From NCBI RefSeq assembly GCF_951805225.1, contig NZ_OX638201.1, positions 2,170,001 to 2,234,000 on the forward strand: a stretch of DNA of 64,000 bases. Reading direction: 5' to 3'. A program made the translations under genes and the position numbers. The stretch is from an uncultured Flavobacterium sp. (GTDB taxonomy: Bacteria > Bacteroidota > Bacteroidia > Flavobacteriales > Flavobacteriaceae). Shown here piece after piece: positions 41,419-49,478 of this stretch. Numbering within the stretch: position 1 is the first letter of the stretch; each line of letters opens with the position of its first letter. The notes beneath the pieces are model-generated. The model did no database searches, had not been told where the DNA came from, and saw nothing but the letters and a program-made list of their open reading frames with translations.

Positions 41419-42939
41419 TTAATTCTTTGACTTATATTTTTTAATCAGCTTGCTCTTTAACTCGTAAACCACTAGATCAGTTCCAATTACGGCATACAGA
41501 TACTTCCCATTTACCGCTATTGAACGAAGCTGTTTTGAAGCTGTATGAAAAACTGGAAAACTAAGCACATAAGCATTGCGTTCTATATCATAAACGTCAA
41601 TAATGAAGCAGGTTTCCCAAAGTTTGTCACTTTCGTATCTGCCTTTTACTTTTGAATTTACAAACAATAGGTTTCCTGACATTGCAGCATTTTCATTTAC
41701 CACATAAGATGGTGTGGACATGACATATCTTTTCCCCTCCTTTAATTTGGACACCTTCATTTTTACTTTAGATATGGTGTCTATAGTATGACCGCGGCGA
41801 ATAAGACTCCCCTTTTTATCAGCAATAATAAATTCGTTGCGGTAACGATGTACGTAGACAATTTTCTCACTTATTTCAGAATAAAGCAGTACACCGTCAG
41901 TATCAAATATACCGTCTACCTGTTTTTGAAGTAACGTTCTGTTAAACTTAGCTTTTGGAACAGTATTTTGCTCAAAAATCCCGAGCATATTCTGCATATT
42001 TTTTGAGCTGTTGGATCTGACTGCGACGCTAGTGGAATCTACTGGCTGCGCAATTGTAAAGTATGGGCTCCCCTTTAAATCTCTGTCTACTTTCCAATTT
42101 TTTAAATTTCCTCTTAAAATGATAGGAACGCTGCCGTCGGTCAGATAAAAATAAGGGCTTTGGATTTTTGTCGATATCATCTTAAATGGAATTTTCTTTG
42201 GGTCCATTAATATTTTTTCTTCTCTTTTGTCATTAAGCAATGCATTATAAGACTGTATGTATGAAGGGTAATCGTAATTTGCCAGATATATTCTGCCGTC
42301 TGATTCACCAGCTATATAAAATGAATTATACCCCAGATCAATTTTCTTTTTAAATTCAGCAGGATGCTGCGGGTAGCGTCTAATAAATGGGTTATCATAG
42401 TACATAACTTTTTCTGATGAAAGAAACAAAATCACTACCATAATAATACATCCCACAATAGTTCCAAAAATTGCTTTAATCGTAGTGCGATTTCTTTTTC
42501 CGGCAGCATTGCTATCTGCCGGTTTGGCGTTTAATAGAATAGCCAATGCAGCAAGCGAAACAAAGGCTATATTAAATATAAGATGCGCATTCCAGCTCAT
42601 TTTCTCCAACACTCCGCCACAGGAACAAGGCACAAAAGAACTGTAATGGAGAAGGATGAAAATGTATGTAGTAAACATCGTCATTAATCCTAAAGAAAGG
42701 AATAAGGCTGTCATTTTTGTGTTGCGATTCAAAAGCATCAACACGACAAGAAGCTCTATTCCGATTACTGCAGGAGAAATCCAGTCTGCATATATGCTGA
42801 GCATGGGAGATTGCCCTACCTGTACCTTAAAGCTTTCAAAATCCAGCAGCTTGCTCACTGCCGCATAAACAAACAATAAGATATACAGGTATGATATGGT
42901 TAAAACAATATTCTTCTTTATTGAGCTGCTAAAATTCAT
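41419..42939 (-). CDS. MauE/DoxX-type membrane protein fused to a large extracytoplasmic domain
   Basis: The 506-aa protein starts with four membrane helices (about 12-138) of the MauE/DoxX type. A VPCSCGG motif (Cys105, Cys107) lies in the loop, a possible redox site like those that handle disulfides. A fifth helix (about 152-170) leads to a large beta-rich domain (about 190-500) with repeated YIxxxD/Y-V patterns, perhaps a six-bladed propeller. It is co-transcribed with the cysteine peptide gene and could oxidise, mature or bind that peptide. Confidence 0.75.
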   Translation of the reverse strand: MNFSSSIKKNIVLTISYLYILLFVYAAVSKLLDFESFKVQVGQSPMLSIYADWISPAVIGIELLVVLMLLNRNTKMTALFLSLGLMTMFTTYIFILLHYSSFVPCSCGGVLEKMSWNAHLIFNIAFVSLAALAILLNAKPADSNAAGKRNRTTIKAIFGTIVGCIIMVVILFLSSEKVMYYDNPFIRRYPQHPAEFKKKIDLGYNSFYIAGESDGRIYLANYDYPSYIQSYNALLNDKREEKILMDPKKIPFKMISTKIQSPYFYLTDGSVPIILRGNLKNWKVDRDLKGSPYFTIAQPVDSTSVAVRSNSSKNMQNMLGIFEQNTVPKAKFNRTLLQKQVDGIFDTDGVLLYSEISEKIVYVHRYRNEFIIADKKGSLIRRGHTIDTISKVKMKVSKLKEGKRYVMSTPSYVVNENAAMSGNLLFVNSKVKGRYESDKLWETCFIIDVYDIERNAYVLSFPVFHTASKQLRSIAVNGKYLYAVIGTDLVVYELKSKLIKKYKSKN

Positions 42940-43101
42940 ATCTCAATGATTTATTTGTGTTAAGCTACACTTTTTTAAAACTGTCGCTTGTTTTGTTATT
43001 CATTACAAATTTAAATGAGATAATTCTTATACACACTTTAAAAATCAAGCCAAAAACTTTGAAAATCAGGCAGTTTTATATTTTAGCTGGCATAAAAAAT
43101 A

Positions 43102-43135
43102 AATGCCTGCACTTTGTAAGAATCGTGCAGGCATT
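43102..43135. terminator. Hairpin between the MauE promoter region and the 96-aa gene
   Basis: An 11-bp stem AATGCCTGCAC / GTGCAGGCATT with a 12-nt loop lies about 25 bp after the stop of the 96-aa gene on the minus strand. A weak U tract follows. The leftward ORF-free stretch 42,957-43,101 holds nothing else that I can recognise. Confidence 0.6.
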
Positions 43136-43158
43136 AAATCATAGTGGTCTTCTTGGAA

Positions 43159-43449
43159 TCAGCCTTTTATGGAGGCGCTGATTCCGGCAAGTTTTTCATG
43201 CAGCTCTATAAGCCCTGCTTTCTGTAGGCACTCTTGAGACAGACTCTCCAGTTCTGTCCTTCCCTGCTCGCTTATGCTCTCCAATAGGACCGAAGATCCT
43301 TCCCTTATCTTCAGCCCATCCTGTATCAGGTGGCTTAAAAGCAGTACATTTTTTCTTGAAATTTTAAGATCCATCTTCACCGTCTCATTCATGCCAGGGA
43401 TACTCAGAACTGTATCAAAAACCTTAGCTGCATCATTTGCTGTAATCAT
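43159..43449 (-). CDS. Small helical ICE protein
   Basis: The 96-aa protein is soluble and helical, MITANDAAKVFDTVLSIPGM onward, with an LSHLIQDGL and an LQKAGLIELHEKLAG helix. No family is recognised. It faces away from the mobilisation genes and shares the oriT-containing gap with them, so it may help control mobilisation. Confidence 0.6.
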   Translation of the reverse strand: MITANDAAKVFDTVLSIPGMNETVKMDLKISRKNVLLLSHLIQDGLKIREGSSVLLESISEQGRTELESLSQECLQKAGLIELHEKLAGISASIKG

Positions 43450-43734
43450 AATTTATCATTTAAAAATTAATACTTCGCTCACCGTAAAATTATAAAGTAT
43501 CATCCCTATTTACCCTACTCAAAATTTGGGGAGGATTGCAGGGCATGACTGCCTTTTCTAATTTAGCTCTAAATTATTTCATCAGTGCTTGTTCATTATC
43601 TTTTTTTGGAATTTCACAACAGGTTTCGAAATGGACTTTGTTTAATTTTAATAGGTATGAAAGGTATTGATCAACTGATTAGAGAAAGCTGAAAAATGCC
43701 TTTTCGAAGCTTTCGGACTGCGGTTTTCAGCAGT

Positions 43735-43775
43735 CAGCAAGATGTCTGGTTGTATCACAACCAAAAATCTTGCTG
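43735..43775. other. Candidate origin of transfer (oriT) cruciform
   Basis: An outer 9-bp stem CAGCAAGAT / ATCTTGCTG (43735-43743 / 43767-43775) and an inner 6-bp stem GGTTGT / ACAACC (43748-43753 / 43757-43762) form a nested hairpin. A second inverted pair GACTGC / GCAGTC lies just to the left (about 43,716-43,735). Placement 75-110 bp before the MobC-like gene and relaxase is typical for oriT. The nick site cannot be read. Confidence 0.55.
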
Positions 43776-43849
43776 CCCCTCTGCTCGGAACTCGCTGGCA
43801 GTGAAACTTTAAGATTGAATGAAATTGAAACAATGAAAAAGAAAAGATC

Positions 43850-44242
43850 ATGGAAGAAAAAAACAGCAGCAGAAACAGATGGCTGCACATCCGGCTGACC
43901 AAAGAAGAATTTGATTTTATTGATCAGAATTTCAAAGCATCAGCCTGCCGCAAACGCAGTGATTTCGTGCGCAGAAATCTGCTGAAAAAACCCATTGTTA
44001 TGAGGTATAGAAATGAGTCGCTGGATATGCTGCTGCAGGAACTTACCCAGCTTCGCACACAGCTGAATTTCATGGGAAATAATTTCAATCAGAGCGTTAA
44101 AAAACTCCATACCCTTTTTGAAATTTCGGATTTAAGAGTCTGGATTCTATCTTTTGATTCCGACAGGAATAAATATTTTTCGTTGGTTGAAGAAATAAAA
44201 AAAAGCATTGAAAATCTCGCCCAAAAATGGTTGCAGTCATAA
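43850..44242 (+). CDS. MobC/MobB-like relaxosome accessory protein
   Basis: The 130-aa protein has a ribbon-helix-helix-like N-terminus (RNRWLHIRLTKEEFDFIDQNF...CRKRSDFVRRNLL, about 8-48) and a helical C-terminus (ELTQLRTQLNFMGNNFNQSVKKLH). This is the mobilisation accessory pattern in which the protein binds oriT and helps the relaxase. It overlaps the relaxase start by 16 bp. Confidence 0.85.
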   Translation: MEEKNSSRNRWLHIRLTKEEFDFIDQNFKASACRKRSDFVRRNLLKKPIVMRYRNESLDMLLQELTQLRTQLNFMGNNFNQSVKKLHTLFEISDLRVWILSFDSDRNKYFSLVEEIKKSIENLAQKWLQS

Positions 44243-45477
44243 ACACAGGACATTCTATAAGAGGTATCATCATCTATAATGAGAATAAAGTTTCCCAGGG
44301 TGCAGCTGTGTGCATCGGCGAGGGAAATTATCCCATCGATATTGAAAAAATGTCAGAATCTTTTAAGCTCGGCGTATTTTTAAAACAGCTCCAACTCAAT
44401 GAAAATGTCAAGCGCAGCGCAGTGCACATCTCGCTGAATTTCGACCGTTCGGACAAGGATTTATCAAAAGAGAAACTCATGCAGATTGCCTCTTCTTATA
44501 TGGATAAAATTGGATTCGGCGCACAGCCTTATCTGGTCTACCAACACCACGATGCGGGACATCCACACCTGCATATCGCGGCCATAAATGTGAGGGCAGA
44601 CGGATCCAGGATTAACATGCACAATATTGGAAGAAACCAGTCCGAAACGGCTCGCAAAGAATTGGAGATTTCTTTTAATCTGGTGCGGGCGGACTCGAGA
44701 AAAAAGCAGAGTCCCGCGCTTATTAATGCCATTGATGCAGAAAAAATAAAATATGGGGCAATAGATTCCAAGAGAGCCATTAGCAGTATACTCAATGCAG
44801 TTATTCCGCACTACAAATACACAACGCTGGGTGAGCTGAACGCAGTATTGAACCTCTATAACGTGAAGGCGGAAAGGGGAAAGGAAAATTCAAAAATGTT
44901 TCAGAATAAAGGGCTGATCTACCAGATTCTAGATAAGAACAAAAAGACTGTCGGGGTTCCCATAAAGGCCAGCAGTTTTTATTCCAAGCCTACCCTTTCC
45001 CGGCTTGAAATTAATTTTGCCGCCTCCAAAACTTCTCGCATGATAAACATGAAAAGAACACGAAATGCGGTGGATCTGCTCCTTTTGAAATACCCAAACA
45101 TTACGCTCTGGCAGCTTGAAACGCGGCTGGCTAACCAGGGCATTACGGCAGTTGTCAGAAAAAATGAACAAGGACTAATATACGGCATGACATACATAGA
45201 TCATAACACCAAATGCGTTTTCAACGGAAGCAGTCTCGGACCTGAATATGCAGCCAAAGGGCTCCTGCAACGTCTGGGCCATTCCTCTCATTCTGAGAAG
45301 CAGTATACAGTTCCTGATGGTACCGCTCAGAAGCACGGCTCTTTTATTTCCGCAGGGGAAGTGCAGCGGATAATTGATGATGTGCTTTACGCCGGAACGC
45401 CTTCAGATTATGTTCCCAAACAGCTTAAAAACAAGCGAAAAAAAAGAAGGAGAAAAGGACAGTCAGATAATAATTAA
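44227..45477 (+). CDS. Relaxase (MOBP-like/MobA family)
   Basis: The 416-aa protein has a relaxase domain with the three-histidine metal site HPHLHI (His112, His114, His116) and a candidate active-site tyrosine early (Tyr17 or Tyr35). The C-terminal half is a charged helical domain ending in a Lys/Arg-rich tail. It nicks oriT and pilots the strand into the recipient. It precedes the coupling-protein gene by 18 bp. Confidence 0.92.
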   Translation: MVAVINTGHSIRGIIIYNENKVSQGAAVCIGEGNYPIDIEKMSESFKLGVFLKQLQLNENVKRSAVHISLNFDRSDKDLSKEKLMQIASSYMDKIGFGAQPYLVYQHHDAGHPHLHIAAINVRADGSRINMHNIGRNQSETARKELEISFNLVRADSRKKQSPALINAIDAEKIKYGAIDSKRAISSILNAVIPHYKYTTLGELNAVLNLYNVKAERGKENSKMFQNKGLIYQILDKNKKTVGVPIKASSFYSKPTLSRLEINFAASKTSRMINMKRTRNAVDLLLLKYPNITLWQLETRLANQGITAVVRKNEQGLIYGMTYIDHNTKCVFNGSSLGPEYAAKGLLQRLGHSSHSEKQYTVPDGTAQKHGSFISAGEVQRIIDDVLYAGTPSDYVPKQLKNKRKKRRRKGQSDNN

Positions 45478-45495
45478 CACATAAAAATCAACAGC

Positions 45496-47484
45496 ATGCA
45501 GACGGGAGAAAATGAACAGGCGCTTAGAAAAATTTTAGATATGACAAGACTGATGGGCATCGCAGTGCTGCTCATCCATTTTTATTATTATTGCTTCGAT
45601 TCCTTCAGGCATTGGAATCTCGCTCCGGATTTTGCCTGCAGCATACTGGAGAATATTTATCGTACGGGACTTCTGGACAGCTTCCATAAATCAAAGATTT
45701 TTGCACTTGGACTGTTGGTTATTTCCCTTATGGGTGCCAGAGGAAGAAAAGATGAAAAACTCCATTTTAGAACTGCTTTTTATTATATCTCAACGGGCCT
45801 CCTGCTTTACTTTGGATCCTATCTGGCTGTTCTAATCTTTTTGGATCCTGAGGTCTGCTCCGTACTATATATCTCACTGTGTTCTTTGGGCTATCTGATG
45901 ACACTTTCCGGGGGCACCCTGCTCTCCCGCATTATCCGCAGAAAGCTGGGTTCAGCAGATATTTTTAATAAGGAAAACGAAACTTTCCCTCAGGAGGAAA
46001 GGCTTATTGAAAACGAATATTCCGTTAACCTTCCTGCACGCTATCACCTCAAAGACAAAGTGCGCAGCAGCTGGATTAACATTATAAATCCCTTCCGAGG
46101 CATTCTGGTTCCAGGCACGCCGGGTTCGGGGAAATCATACTTTGTAATCCGCCATATAATTACCCAGCATATTGCCAAAGGCTTTTCCATGTTCATCTAT
46201 GATTTTAAGTTCGACGACCTAACCGTTATCGCTTATAATGCCTGGCTGAAATTCCGGCATCTTTATGCCGTGGAGCCCAAATTTTATATTATAAATTTTG
46301 ACGACCTCTCCAGAACCCATCGTTGTAATCCTCTTGATCCTGCGGCAATGACAGACATTACCGATGCAGCCGAATCTGCGCGCACAATCCTTATGGGACT
46401 CAATCGGGAGTGGATTAAAAAACAGGGCGATTTCTTTGTGGAATCCCCTATAAATTTCCTGACCGCCGTCATCTGGTACCTTCGAAAATACAACGATGGC
46501 GAGTTCTGCACTCTGCCCCATGTAATTGAAATGATCCAGACAGATTACGAAAGTCTTTTCACGCTTTTGAGAACTGAAAAAGAGATCGAAGTACTTATCA
46601 ATCCCTTTGTCAGTGCGTTCCAGAATGAGGCAGTCGACCAGCTGGAGGGTCAGATCGCTTCGGCTAAAATCTCACTGGCGAAACTCTCCTCCCCTCAGCT
46701 TTATTATGTGCTGTCGGGCAGTGATTTTACCCTCGATATTAATAATCCATCGGATCCGAAAATCGTTTCAATGGGAAACAATCCGCAGAAAATACAGACT
46801 TACGGTGCCGTGCTTTCCCTTTTTGTCAGCCGTCTTATCAAACAGGTGAACCAGAAGGGAAAACTTAAAAGCAGTCTTGTTTTTGACGAGTTCCCCACTA
46901 TCTATCTTAACAATATAGACAGTCTGATTGCAACAGCAAGAAGCAACAGAGTAAGCACCTGTCTGGGGATTCAGGACTTCAGCCAGCTTCGTAAAGACTA
47001 CGGCCGCGAGCAGGCTGACGTGATCATTAACATAGTGGGAAATATCGTCTCAGGACAAGTCAACGGGGATACGGCAAAACAGCTCTCAGAGCGTTTCGGA
47101 AAAATAATGCAGGACAGGGAAAGCCTCTCCATAAACAGCAGCGACACCTCCATCAGCCGTTCGCGACAGCTGGAATCCGCAGTGCCGCCTTCGAAGATTT
47201 CTTCACTGAGTTCGGGAGAATTTGTAGGGATGACAGCCGATAACCCGGACTGCAGAATTGAGCTTAAAACCTTTCACTGCGAAATTATCAACGACCACGA
47301 AAAAATTAAAAAAGAAACAGATAATTACAAAGAAATTCCGATCATACGGACAATTGATAATGTTATCATCCAGAAAAATTATCTGCAGATAAAAATTGAG
47401 ATTCAGGAAATAATCCACAGCGAAATGGAACGGATAATCAAAAGCCCGGCACTTTCATCGCTGGTTCTCAAAAAGGAAAAATAA
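45496..47484 (+). CDS. Type IV coupling protein (TraG/TraD-like, MobC-type in Bacteroidota)
   Basis: The 662-aa protein has four N-terminal hydrophobic segments (about 18-145) and a cytoplasmic ATPase domain with Walker A GTPGSGKS (207-214) and Walker B SLVFDEFPT (about 458-467). It links the relaxosome to the T4SS channel. An all-alpha-like stretch and an acidic C-terminal tail follow. Confidence 0.93.
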   Translation: MQTGENEQALRKILDMTRLMGIAVLLIHFYYYCFDSFRHWNLAPDFACSILENIYRTGLLDSFHKSKIFALGLLVISLMGARGRKDEKLHFRTAFYYISTGLLLYFGSYLAVLIFLDPEVCSVLYISLCSLGYLMTLSGGTLLSRIIRRKLGSADIFNKENETFPQEERLIENEYSVNLPARYHLKDKVRSSWINIINPFRGILVPGTPGSGKSYFVIRHIITQHIAKGFSMFIYDFKFDDLTVIAYNAWLKFRHLYAVEPKFYIINFDDLSRTHRCNPLDPAAMTDITDAAESARTILMGLNREWIKKQGDFFVESPINFLTAVIWYLRKYNDGEFCTLPHVIEMIQTDYESLFTLLRTEKEIEVLINPFVSAFQNEAVDQLEGQIASAKISLAKLSSPQLYYVLSGSDFTLDINNPSDPKIVSMGNNPQKIQTYGAVLSLFVSRLIKQVNQKGKLKSSLVFDEFPTIYLNNIDSLIATARSNRVSTCLGIQDFSQLRKDYGREQADVIINIVGNIVSGQVNGDTAKQLSERFGKIMQDRESLSINSSDTSISRSRQLESAVPPSKISSLSSGEFVGMTADNPDCRIELKTFHCEIINDHEKIKKETDNYKEIPIIRTIDNVIIQKNYLQIKIEIQEIIHSEMERIIKSPALSSLVLKKEK

Positions 47485-47534
47485 CTTTTAATCCTTAGAT
47501 GTTTTCTTGAGGCAGAAAAAAAAGAAATGTTTTT

Positions 47535-47969
47535 TTAGCTGCCGGATTCTTTTACAAGCTGCAGTGTCTTTTCGTCTTGCTCTCCATTGTAATATTTTTC
47601 AAGCACCTGCCTGAAACAGTCCGGAGCAGCAGGCAGCTCTGCGAACAGGGTCATGCAGGATTTAAGTTTCCTTTCATCTGGCCTTCCCAGAATTTCCAGT
47701 GCCGTTTTATTCTCGATCTCAAGCATTGCCTGGGTAATTTCCACCAGACGACTGCCCAGTATCGGGTGATTGAGATACAGTGAGGCTTCCTTTAGGTTTT
47801 CAATGCCATAAAAGATGTTATAATCCGTAAATCCCAGTCCTCTTAACTGGGGGAAAATAAACCACATCCAGTGGGTCTGTTTGCTTCCCTGCCTGATCTC
47901 GTGCAGTGCGTTGTTATACGTTTCCCTTTGTGCCTCTAAAAAACGGTCAAGATCATATTGCTTTTCCAT
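47535..47969 (-). CDS. DUF1810-family protein
   Basis: The 144-aa protein matches DUF1810: YDLDRFLEAQRETYNNALHEIRQGSKQTHWMWFIFPQLRGLG at the start and LKSCMTLF and FRQVLEKYYNGEQDEKTL near the end. It is soluble and cytoplasmic. Function unknown; it is a common passenger gene and is transcribed against the mobilisation genes. Confidence 0.88.
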   Translation of the reverse strand: MEKQYDLDRFLEAQRETYNNALHEIRQGSKQTHWMWFIFPQLRGLGFTDYNIFYGIENLKEASLYLNHPILGSRLVEITQAMLEIENKTALEILGRPDERKLKSCMTLFAELPAAPDCFRQVLEKYYNGEQDEKTLQLVKESGS

Positions 47970-48285
47970 TGCAGTGCTTTTTTGTCACCTGAAATTACAA
48001 AATATTACAATGCCTTTCCTAAACAGGCATCTGAAATATGGGTGCTGACTGCTGTAAAGATTGATAAGGAAATTTTCAATAAAAACGGATTAAAAGAGCC
48101 GCGAAAATAGCACCCGCAGGCTCCTGCATGCGCATAACGGCCTTGCCGCCCTTCGGGACTTATAGCACTCCGGATCCTTTATCGGGCGCTTGATTTTGTG
48201 CTTTCTTTTTTCCCGTTTTTTCTTTGAAAAATTTCATACGGGCTTGAGAAAAGACAGAAAAAATATTCACTTAAAATGTTGCATC
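47970..48285. other. 316-bp gap before ssb
   Basis: GC-rich blocks (CTTGCCGCCCTTCGGGACTT near 48,142) in otherwise mixed sequence are typical of ICE or plasmid intergenic DNA. No ORF stands out; the upstream part of the ssb frame (48190-48285) lacks protein-like sequence. Confidence 0.4.
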
Positions 48286-48675
48286 ATGGAAATCTCAGGA
48301 CGAATTACAAAAGATGCCATAACGGCAAAAGTTTCAAATGACAGGGAGGTGGTAAATTTCTCCATTGCCATAAACGACAGCTACAGACCAAAAGGGGCTG
48401 AGGAGCTTAAAAAGATTGTAACCTACATCGACTGCTCCTATTGGATGGGTTCCAAAATGGCGCAGTGGCTTAAAAAAGGCACTGTGGTTGAACTCTTCGG
48501 GCGTATAGGTCTGAATGTCTACAATAATGCCGAGGGCAAAGCGCTCGGTTCACTGACCTTTCACACCAGTAATATTAAAATACTGGTTTTCCCGAAAACA
48601 GAAAACACTGCTGAAATTCCCGCAGTCCAAAAGAAAAATACGGATCAAGACACCCCTGACGACCTGCCTTTCTAA
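48286..48675 (+). CDS. ssb: Single-stranded DNA-binding protein
   Basis: I start at ATG 48286 (129 aa, MEISGRITKDAITAK), where the OB fold begins, rather than the open frame upstream. The OB fold spans about 1-105 with VVNFSIAIND and KGTVVELFGRIG. The acidic tail ends DTPDDLPF, the SSB C-terminal tip that binds partner proteins. It would protect transferred single strands. Confidence 0.92.
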   Translation: MEISGRITKDAITAKVSNDREVVNFSIAINDSYRPKGAEELKKIVTYIDCSYWMGSKMAQWLKKGTVVELFGRIGLNVYNNAEGKALGSLTFHTSNIKILVFPKTENTAEIPAVQKKNTDQDTPDDLPF

Positions 48676-48713
48676 TTGGAATATATACCGTTTCACATCA
48701 AAATTTATACGCC

Positions 48714-49073
48714 ATGAAAGCCTTTGAAAAATCAGTTTACATAGAATATCCCGTATCCGCTCAGTTCAAAAAAATAGTCCTGTCCTATATGGAATCTTAT
48801 GATGGGACAAAAAAAGAGCAGTTAAAATCTTTCTTTGAAGACCTGCAGAAAAGCGGATGCATCTGCGGGATGATTTCAGAGTTTGTCTACAACTCGGACT
48901 GCCGAAAATTCTATATCCAGCATTTGGATGATTTGGAAAATATCCGATATGAAATTGAAGATTCCCTTGGAGAATCTGTCAAAAACCGCCACCGACTGCC
49001 CCATTACACCTTTGTATGCTGGCTCTGCTTTGAAGAATACTGTTTTGACATCTACAGAAACAGTTTTGAATAA
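48714..49073 (+). CDS. Small ICE protein (DUF7222-like)
   Basis: The 119-aa protein is soluble, with ESYDGTKKEQLKSFFEDLQKSGCICGMISEFVY as the best-conserved-looking stretch and an aromatic C-terminus. It resembles the DUF7222 proteins that sit after ssb in Bacteroidota ICEs; I hold that name loosely. Neighbours are 38 and 27 bp away. Confidence 0.65.
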   Translation: MKAFEKSVYIEYPVSAQFKKIVLSYMESYDGTKKEQLKSFFEDLQKSGCICGMISEFVYNSDCRKFYIQHLDDLENIRYEIEDSLGESVKNRHRLPHYTFVCWLCFEEYCFDIYRNSFE

Positions 49074-49100
49074 CGCTTTTCAATCTTAAAATCTTCCTTT

Positions 49101-49478
49101 ATGAAAGCATCAGATAAATTTAAAACCGCCATAGAAAGCTACCTGAGCGAAAAAGCGCAGAACGATGCCGTTTTTTCATCGGACTATAAAAAAGAGGGCA
49201 AAAACCTTGAAAGCTGTTTCCATTACATTTTCGGCGAGGTCAAAAAAACAGGAGAATGCGCCTTTGACAATCAGGAAATCTTTGACATGGCTGTGAAGTA
49301 CTACACAGACGACACTATTGGAACGCCTGCCCCTGTTCAATGCAAAGTAGCAGTAAGTTCCCCTGCCAAACCTGATTTGTTCTCAACTGCTCCCGCAGTA
49401 TCTCAAAGCACAGTTCCAAAAATAGAAAAAGTGCAACCCGTGAAGCCTATACAAACCCTAACACTCTTTGACGTATGA
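49101..49478 (+). CDS. PcfK-like protein with terminal clamp-like motif
   Basis: The 125-aa protein has a helical N-terminus (about 1-75, SYLSEKAQNDAVFSSDYKKEGKNLESCFHYI) as in PcfK-like proteins, a Pro/Ala/Ser-rich linker, and the C-terminus QTLTLFDV. That end resembles the QLxLF sequence that binds the DNA polymerase sliding clamp. The gene overlaps the PcfJ-like gene by 4 bp (ATGA). Confidence 0.75.
   Translation: MKASDKFKTAIESYLSEKAQNDAVFSSDYKKEGKNLESCFHYIFGEVKKTGECAFDNQEIFDMAVKYYTDDTIGTPAPVQCKVAVSSPAKPDLFSTAPAVSQSTVPKIEKVQPVKPIQTLTLFDV

Noticed and set aside
42957..43181. 74-codon ORF on the plus strand
   Set aside because: Lies in AT-rich DNA, crosses a hairpin and the 3' end of the 96-aa gene; hydrophobic start is due to AT bias.
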